Assembly: GCA_031310005.1 (NCBI GenBank)
Contig: CM062386.1
Location: forward strand, 310,001 to 374,000
Direction: 5' to 3'
DNA: 64,000 nt
Source: Dactylellina haptotyla
Taxonomy: Eukaryota > Ascomycota > Orbiliomycetes > Orbiliales > Orbiliaceae
Notes under the pieces: model-generated
What the model saw: only the letters and a program-made list of their open reading frames with translations
Told to the model about the DNA's origin: nothing
Databases searched by the model: none
Part shown: positions 58,034-64,000 of the stretch, in pieces
Position numbering within the stretch: the stretch's first letter is position 1
How the letters are laid out: every line of letters begins with the position of its first letter
Position numbers and translations under genes: made by a program

Positions 58034-59554
58034 TCAGTTGGCTGGCTCGATACTCTGTGGATACCAAAATACCTGCTCTGGATCCCACTGCTTCTTCAGC
58101 ACCGACAGTCTTTGGTACTTGTCGCCGTAGTAGAGCCTATGAGCTTCCGCTCTCGAATACTCCGTGTCATGTCCGTTGATATATGCAGTATCAACGGGTC
58201 TCCGAACGCTAGCATCAAACCCGTTCAAGAAAGATATAGAGTCCCTATTTGACTGCTCTGTCACATTTCCAAGATACGCGGTGAAAGAGAACGCCCAGAG
58301 GGTATTACGACCGTAGAAGCTGTTATCGCTTGCAACGGATGGTGTTGGGAGAGTGCTGTAGCGTCCTCCGAGTAAGGAGATGAAAACCATCCAGGGGAGA
58401 CCTCTTTCGGTCGCAGCACGGCCCTGGTTCACCGCATACTTGAACACGCTCTTTATGGAATCCAAGGTCAAGGGGTAGTCTTGAGATGTCATTAGACTCT
58501 TTGTATAGAATGAAGCGTGCTGATTGGTACCGCCGAGCTCTGGTACGATAAGGCTTTTAGAGCCTCCGGAAGCGAAGATAAGAGAATCGATCCAACCCTT
58601 TACAATAACCTCAGCAGAGTTGTCGGGACTGGGGAGCCTCTGAAGGAGCTGTCCGAAAAGGTTATCGAATTGCTGGAGGGTTGTGTTATAGTACGTGCCG
58701 TACAGTCGGAAACCAGATCCATTATCCAGGATCTGGATGAGCATTCCTACTTCCTTTGGTACGCTTTGTCCGAACTTCTGAACTTCTAGGAATGCCGTAG
58801 ATATCTCATCCAGAGATAGACCGGTGAATTTGTAGGAGTAAATAACATTGCTATTCGGCGCTTCGAGCGTGCTGAACCAGAAGTTCGTGATCACACCAAA
58901 ACTAGGTGCGGCACCTCTAAGTGCCCAGAACAGATCGCTATTTTGATCTTTGTTCGCTCTCCTGACTGACCCGTCCGCGGTCACGACTTCAACCTCGACA
59001 ATATGGTCCACGGTGATGCCCCATTGTCGACTGGTCCATCCAAATCCTCCAGCTGAATGGCCACCGATACCAACATCCGGGCAGGTTCCATGTGGCATAG
59101 CGCGTTTACCCTGATCGTATAATTTTTGAGCGACATTTCCAAGTCTAGCACCACCACCGATTCGGGCGAGCTGCGTCTTAGGGTCGTAAACGACATCATG
59201 AAACTGCTGCATGTCAATGACGACAGCGCCGTCACCAAGGCTTTGAGCATTGTAGGAATGACCACCGCCTCGAGGTGTAACCTTCAGCTTGAACTGTGCG
59301 GCGCATTTGACAGCTGAGGATACGTGAAGAGCCGTTGTAGGGATAGTTATCACTGCTGGCTTGGACTTCAACCTGCTATTAAGCGGCTGGGACAGAGCAT
59401 TGAAGCTAGCCGAGGACTGGAGAATAGCAGGGACATCTGCCGCTTGCAAGCAGTCGTTGATTGTAGATTGCGGGGGATAATTATGATATATTGGTAAGGG
59501 AGAGGCCTTGACCAGCAATGGCATCAGGCCTAGAAGGAGAATATTGTGTACCAT
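58034..59554 (-). CDS. Secreted bicovalent FAD-dependent oxidase (berberine-bridge/AA7 type)
   Basis: A single exon for 506 residues. Residues 1-18 are a signal peptide. The FAD-binding domain (about 65-235) carries Arg-Gly-Gly-Gly-His-Ser with H99, and His-Gly-Thr-Cys-Pro with C158, the two residues expected to bind FAD covalently. Gly-Ile-Gly-Gly-His-Ser-Ala-Gly-Gly-Phe-Gly-Trp follows. The C-terminal BBE motif is present (Tyr-Tyr-Gly-Asp-Lys-Tyr...Leu...Lys-Lys-Gln-Trp-Asp-Pro-Glu-Gln-Val-Phe-Trp). Fungal relatives oxidise oligosaccharides or secondary metabolites and release hydrogen peroxide. No biosynthetic core gene is adjacent, so carbohydrate oxidation is as likely as metabolite tailoring. 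The protein looks complete and active. Confidence 0.93.
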   Translation of the reverse strand: MVHNILLLGLMPLLVKASPLPIYHNYPPQSTINDCLQAADVPAILQSSASFNALSQPLNSRLKSKPAVITIPTTALHVSSAVKCAAQFKLKVTPRGGGHSYNAQSLGDGAVVIDMQQFHDVVYDPKTQLARIGGGARLGNVAQKLYDQGKRAMPHGTCPDVGIGGHSAGGFGWTSRQWGITVDHIVEVEVVTADGSVRRANKDQNSDLFWALRGAAPSFGVITNFWFSTLEAPNSNVIYSYKFTGLSLDEISTAFLEVQKFGQSVPKEVGMLIQILDNGSGFRLYGTYYNTTLQQFDNLFGQLLQRLPSPDNSAEVIVKGWIDSLIFASGGSKSLIVPELGGTNQHASFYTKSLMTSQDYPLTLDSIKSVFKYAVNQGRAATERGLPWMVFISLLGGRYSTLPTPSVASDNSFYGRNTLWAFSFTAYLGNVTEQSNRDSISFLNGFDASVRRPVDTAYINGHDTEYSRAEAHRLYYGDKYQRLSVLKKQWDPEQVFWYPQSIEPAN

Positions 59555-60786
59555 CTTGTGATTTAGCGATGTGAGTATTCAATATTTTGAATGTTTAATT
59601 TCAGCATAGGCGATTGGATATGTTGATGGCCAATTTATATTTCAATTCGACTCCTGTGTAACAAAAGAGGTGAAATACTATCACTGGATTATATTCGATT
59701 ATTGAATCGGCCGCTGCGAATCCTGGTTATACGAAGTTGATCTATATCCGCTATCGTGATAGCTTAAAATCAGAATACGAAGACCTGCTCCTGTAGAGCC
59801 CATAACTTGGGTCAATTCAAGAAGGTAGCTATCAACGCAAACCCAGGCTAACGTATACAACGTTACAAGGGCACACGATATCCATGATGGTGGCCGTGAG
59901 ACCAGCAGATAAAATCAGCAGGAAATACGATTATTAGTAAAGAATACGAGGCGGTGTACTTATTTTATCAAAGCCGCCACAGCACCTGCTATCTCGTTTG
60001 TTTCGGTACCGTGTAAGCAGTCCACGGTAGCGGCCGCCTTGACCGCCATGGCCGCCGTCTTGGCCGACACCCCAGTTGTCCTCAATATGTGTTGGCCGCC
60101 GCTTCCAGTGCATCAAAGATACATCATGACGACCTTGAACTATCGGGAATGATCATTATTCATGTCGTATGCACAAGTATAAGTTTGGAGAACGGCGGGT
60201 AACATATAAAACACTACCAATACTTACAAGAGAAAAGAGTTCGAGTCTAACGTTACATGTGTGCAACTCATGTGGCGATTCGGACAGCCTTGACAGACCC
60301 GTATATGTGTGGTACCTCCATGAGTAAAGTTAGGATGAATCGAACCGTGGATAGCAAGAGATCTCTCGTCGAATGAATCACGAATTCACCTGATCTGGTG
60401 TTACCAGATCGTGGTCATCAGTCACCGCGTGTCATGACTTCGAGACACTTCGAAGAGCCCTTTACGCCTGTGGTGTTGTGAGTCTTGCGGTGTTCAGAGT
60501 GACTGGTCCCATCCCTGCAACGGCCCTCACCGGCCAATCGGCTGCTGGCTTGGCACTCCCAGCCAAACGGACCAGCACTGACAACGCAAGCGTCGTTGCC
60601 CAGCCGCAATCGATGCAATCGAGCCGGCCATGCCCTGCCCTCTTTTCCATTGATTCCGGCTCGTGAACAGAATATAATTCCCGCTATCGCCAGCACGGCT
60701 CGAAACTCCAGAGAACTCCTCTTCTTTCGAAATCTTATCTAATCGTATCAGAATATCGAATATTGGGCTCCTCAACACCTCTCACC
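59555..60786. other. Intergenic, divergent promoters of oxidase and F-box genes
   Basis: No gene is seen. 60460-60680 is GC-richer and contains CCAAT (within CCAATCGG near 60533), in a suitable place for the F-box promoter. Confidence 0.45.
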
Positions 60787-62195
60787 ATGGCACCAAGCAG
60801 AAAGCGCAAGACAGCAGCCCGTTCCGTTGCAACCTCTTCCAAGAAACGACGCACGACTCGTGGACCACAGGTGGAAGATGTGGCAAGTCCCTTTAGTACC
60901 ATGCCTGCTGAGCTTCAGCTGAGGGTATTGAGGTTCTGCGATCCCAAAACTCTGGCGGCCGTCTCGATAACATCCAACTACTTCCGTGAGCTCGCGCTTC
61001 GTGTACTATGGGAAGTACAACCCGTCGACACGTTTCTTAAAAACTTTTCCCAGTTAGATAAACATGAAGACTTGCGTCTCGCAGTCCGGTAGGCTCTACT
61101 AATCTGTTTGACCTAGCTTGATAGCAGTAACTCATCTTCCTTATATTTCTTGTAGACACTTGGCTGTCCGCAACAACTCCACTCCGAGCAGAAGTCGCAT
61201 GTCTGGTGTCACCAAACGACTGGTAGACCGATTCCCCAAGAACTACTTCCCAGGGCTTACCGAACTCACCATCGAGTTCCACGGTGCAACCTACGAACAC
61301 TTCGCCGACATTATGAATTCTGTTTCTACACATAAACCTCGGAACCTGAAACGGCTCAACATCAAGGTGGCTAGGAGATGGACCAAGTTGGGCGACGTCT
61401 GGGATACCAAGCACAAGGAGGTTAAATATCCGACGGATATGAAGTCTATCAGAGTAGAATGTAGCTACGGCGGCACTCCATTCGCTTTTGACCCCATTCT
61501 TGCCCTCGACGCAAGCCGAGATACCCTCACAACCGCAGATATAAGGCTCAGTCTTTGGTACGACCATTTCAGTCTGCAACCGTGCCCGAAGGTAAAATTA
61601 CTCGACGTCTACCACGAAGTATTCGATGGTGCTATTGCGGAAAAGGCGACCAAGAAGTTCCCAAATGTGGAACATTTAGTCCTGAGGGCCCCGCAATTCG
61701 GAGCCATCTGGCACCGTGAAAATCCGGATATCGTGATGGTAAAAAACACTCACTCACCCACCCCCAAATACAATATACGAACGTATTCTGAGCTCTCTTC
61801 TATAAAAACAGGGAAAGTACGTTGCCTGGAACGGATTTTCGGCACTAAAGTCGGCTGAACTCATGTACATTGAGTCCGACCGCTTTGGTTTCGGCCGTGT
61901 AAAATGTAGAGACATCGTAATGACTTCCTTCATAAGTCTCATAGAGAAGTGGATCGCTGGTGGGAAGGTGAAAGATCTGGAGAAAGTCCAATGCTACTAT
62001 CAGAACGACATGTACTGGCGTGGCGGAAGAGCAACCGAGCCCGTCCACTCATTTGACCTCTTGATCACCAAATCGGGGGAACTGAGATCTGTTACAGTTG
62101 GGAACATTACGAGGTTCCCCGAAGAAGACCCGGAAGCCATGGATTCAGACTCTGAGACCCCCAAAGAATCGAGAATACGTGTGGTTCTTGAATGA
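60787..62195 (+). CDS. F-box protein
   Basis: Exons 60787-61088, 61156-61738 and 61812-62195 join to 422 residues (donors GTAGGC and GTAAAA; acceptors TGTAG and ACAG). The N-terminus is basic (Arg-Lys-Arg-Lys, Lys-Lys-Arg-Arg), probably nuclear-localising. The F-box lies at about 35-80 (Phe-Ser-Thr-Met-Pro-Ala-Glu-Leu-Gln-Leu-Arg-Val-Leu). Downstream Leu-rich strands (Leu-Thr-Glu-Leu-Thr-Ile, Leu-Lys-Arg-Leu-Asn-Ile, Val-Glu-His-Leu-Val-Leu) recall LRR spacing. Skipping the last intron would add a stop at 61856-61858, so the third exon depends on that splice. SCF adaptor role is expected; target unknown. Confidence 0.82.
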
Positions 62196-64000
62196 GAATG
62201 CACCTCATTAGCCGATACTTCTCTTGTGTTTCCTATAATATTCAACTATATTATACCCCTTGCCATTGCATTTTTCGGCGTTACGGGGGCTCTTTCCCCC
62301 CCAGCATTTCTCGGAGTTTTATGGTGTATTGATACCGATGGGGGGTACTGTTCAAACTAGGAGTGTTATGCTCGATAGGCTTTTCGGAGCAATGTATATC
62401 CATTTTAAAGTATCTTCAATAGCACGATTTGACAAATGAGTGAAACTTAGCATCATGAATACGCACTATTCGGGATCTTCTATTAAATTTTTCGAGTTTG
62501 TGAATTTCATCTTCAACATATCAGCCCTTGGCGCCATGGTTGGTGCCTCTGACTTTAATTATCGGAAAACAGCTCCTAGAGAATTCTTTTTGAAGATATA
62601 ACCGACACGAATTAGATAGCCGTGGTATAGTCTCTGCTTTGGAATTTAGGACACAAAATATCCCTTCCAATGAGACCTCCAGGCCTGTAACTGTACTAAA
62701 ACACTTCAGCAGCAGAGCGGCCAGACCGTTGACTGCCAACCCACAATATCACGCTCGATTTTGCGTTGGGCATAGAAACCATATCCCGAAAACCGCTTCC
62801 GGTGCTCAACTTCTCGCCAAGGATAAATATATAACCAAGGATCACGATAAAATCCCCACTGGCTAAATACTATATTATTAGCTCATACGTCGACCTGCAT
62901 ACCCTCTCTCGTATTTCGATATCAACGAACCGGACTACCGATACCTGAGACACTAAAGAAACCGCCAAAGACAGCGAGGCCTTTACTAAGCCTCTCGTAA
63001 CATTTAAATTTTGCCCTAACTTCCCGCAATTAGCCTCCACAATTCCACACCGGCGTTCTCCGTCAATTTAACCGTTCCGTTTTTGAACAACAAAAAGGGA
63101 GACAAGATAACACTAAAATTACCATGGAACGGAGTACCCCTTGTCTTAAAACTATATTTTCCGACCACCCAGTCCATGGGTAGTATTGTTTTAAGTTTTT
63201 TTTTTTTCTTGTCCGGATATATACTTTTATATATATCTGCTTGTGGATCTCTGGGCTCCATCCGGATGGCAGAACCGAGAGGTTCCGAGGGTATGGGAAC
63301 GCTGTGGGCTGGGAGGTGCTAGTCCACGGCTTATAGATCCGATTTTTAGATCCGAGGTTGCGGATTATTGGTGATATTGTCACTCTGATATATCCTGGTT
63401 GGGAAACAAGTTTCAACCATAAAGATGCGGATAATACGAGAGATATTTACTAAGCTTATACCCCCCGCAAGCCCTCCGGCGGGGTACCTTGTTCGAAGCA
63501 GGCGCCCATTTTAGTCTGTGCGTAGTGAGACCGTTCGACCATGGAAACTGAGTGCGCGATCTATGGTTACCAGTGGCAGAAGATACATTGTCGAAACGCA
63601 CATTCTACCATTAGAACTGGTAACGAACCCCAGACTTTGAAGAAAAAGCGGCGGAATGATCACCCGGAATTCTGATGTTTAGTTTGACGAAATGTCCTGA
63701 TCGGGAAATATATGGACTAGGCCGTCGGCTGGTGATTCCGCAATAAATTTATAAACCTCATAGAGGACAATTAAATCGAGACTTTTGGGATGCTTCTCAG
63801 GGCCGTTGAGATCGGGGTCAAGTACCAGAGCCAATGAACTGCGAGGCTTTACTAATTAGACGGGCCGCTACCACTATATTGAATGCCCGATCTGGAAGCA
63901 AGGCAGAATCGGGCCATGGTAGTAGAATTTGGTATCGAGAAGTCGGGATAATGGAACGCGATTGTATACAATTGTAAAGGCATTGCCCAAGGTTATATAA
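62196..64000. other. No gene recognised to the window end
   Basis: AT-rich sequence with only short unsupported frames. One GC-rich hairpin at 63459-63486 is listed separately. Confidence 0.45.
63459..63486. repeat. GC-rich hairpin in AT-rich context
   Basis: TACCCCCCGC and GGCGGGGTA can pair over about 8-9 bp around a short loop. It could be a transcription-terminator-like or regulatory structure, or chance. Confidence 0.4.

Noticed and set aside
1-64000. CRISPR arrays, rRNA, tRNA genes and intact transposons
   Set aside because: No spaced direct repeats, no convincing tRNA A/B boxes, no transposase or reverse-transcriptase motifs were found by reading.

Overview
This window comes from a filamentous ascomycete. 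Genes carry short spliceosomal introns (mostly 44-110 nt) with GTAAGT/GTATGT-like donors and CTAAC/CTGAC-like branch points. Gene families such as CBM1-GH43, fungal TauD dioxygenases, 3CxxC zinc proteins, Clr5-ankyrin proteins, BBE-type oxidases and F-box proteins fit a plant-associated fungus. Leotiomycetes is my best guess, from composition and gene types only. No bacterial operons, CRISPR arrays, rRNA or convincing tRNA genes are visible. Exon boundaries were assigned by hand from splice consensus and reading-frame continuity.

Layout. 0-9.1 kb: the 3' part of a secreted CBM1-GH43 glycosidase, a secreted protein of unknown function with dibasic sites, a four-exon TauD-like dioxygenase (-), a 3CxxC zinc protein (-) and a three-exon gene of unknown function. 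9.1-30.6 kb is very gene-poor. It holds only a nucleotidyltransferase-like gene (13.9-14.6 kb, -) and a small acidic/basic two-exon gene (24.0-25.0 kb), separated by about 9.4 kb without a recognisable gene. 30.6-34.2 kb: four small genes for membrane-anchored basic proteins. Three share an ungapped juxtamembrane signature (R-x2-R-x3-E-x3-F-G-[RK]-x-L-x-R-x-E-R), and the fourth looks like a diverged relative. 34.6-38.3 kb: a large Clr5-ankyrin gene with a 12-bp tandem repeat and a reading-frame break that is either a micro-intron or a frameshift.

40.4-55.1 kb is rich in secreted and surface proteins: a membrane-anchored pepsin-fold protein lacking the first catalytic Asp motif, a Thr/Ser-rich adhesin-like protein, two divergently transcribed secreted proteins of unknown function, a six-exon zinc-peptidase-like gene whose HExxH reads H-A-Q-L-H, and a secreted protein with ricin-B-like QxW motifs. 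55.6-62.2 kb carries two F-box genes flanking a bicovalent-FAD (BBE/AA7-type) oxidase. The last 1.8 kb has no recognisable gene.

The most interesting points are the local family of FG-R-L-R-ER membrane proteins and the two neighbouring protease-fold genes that appear catalytically dead but keep intact multi-exon frames. Both suggest accessory, fast-evolving, possibly self/non-self or host-interaction functions. That functional reading is inference.
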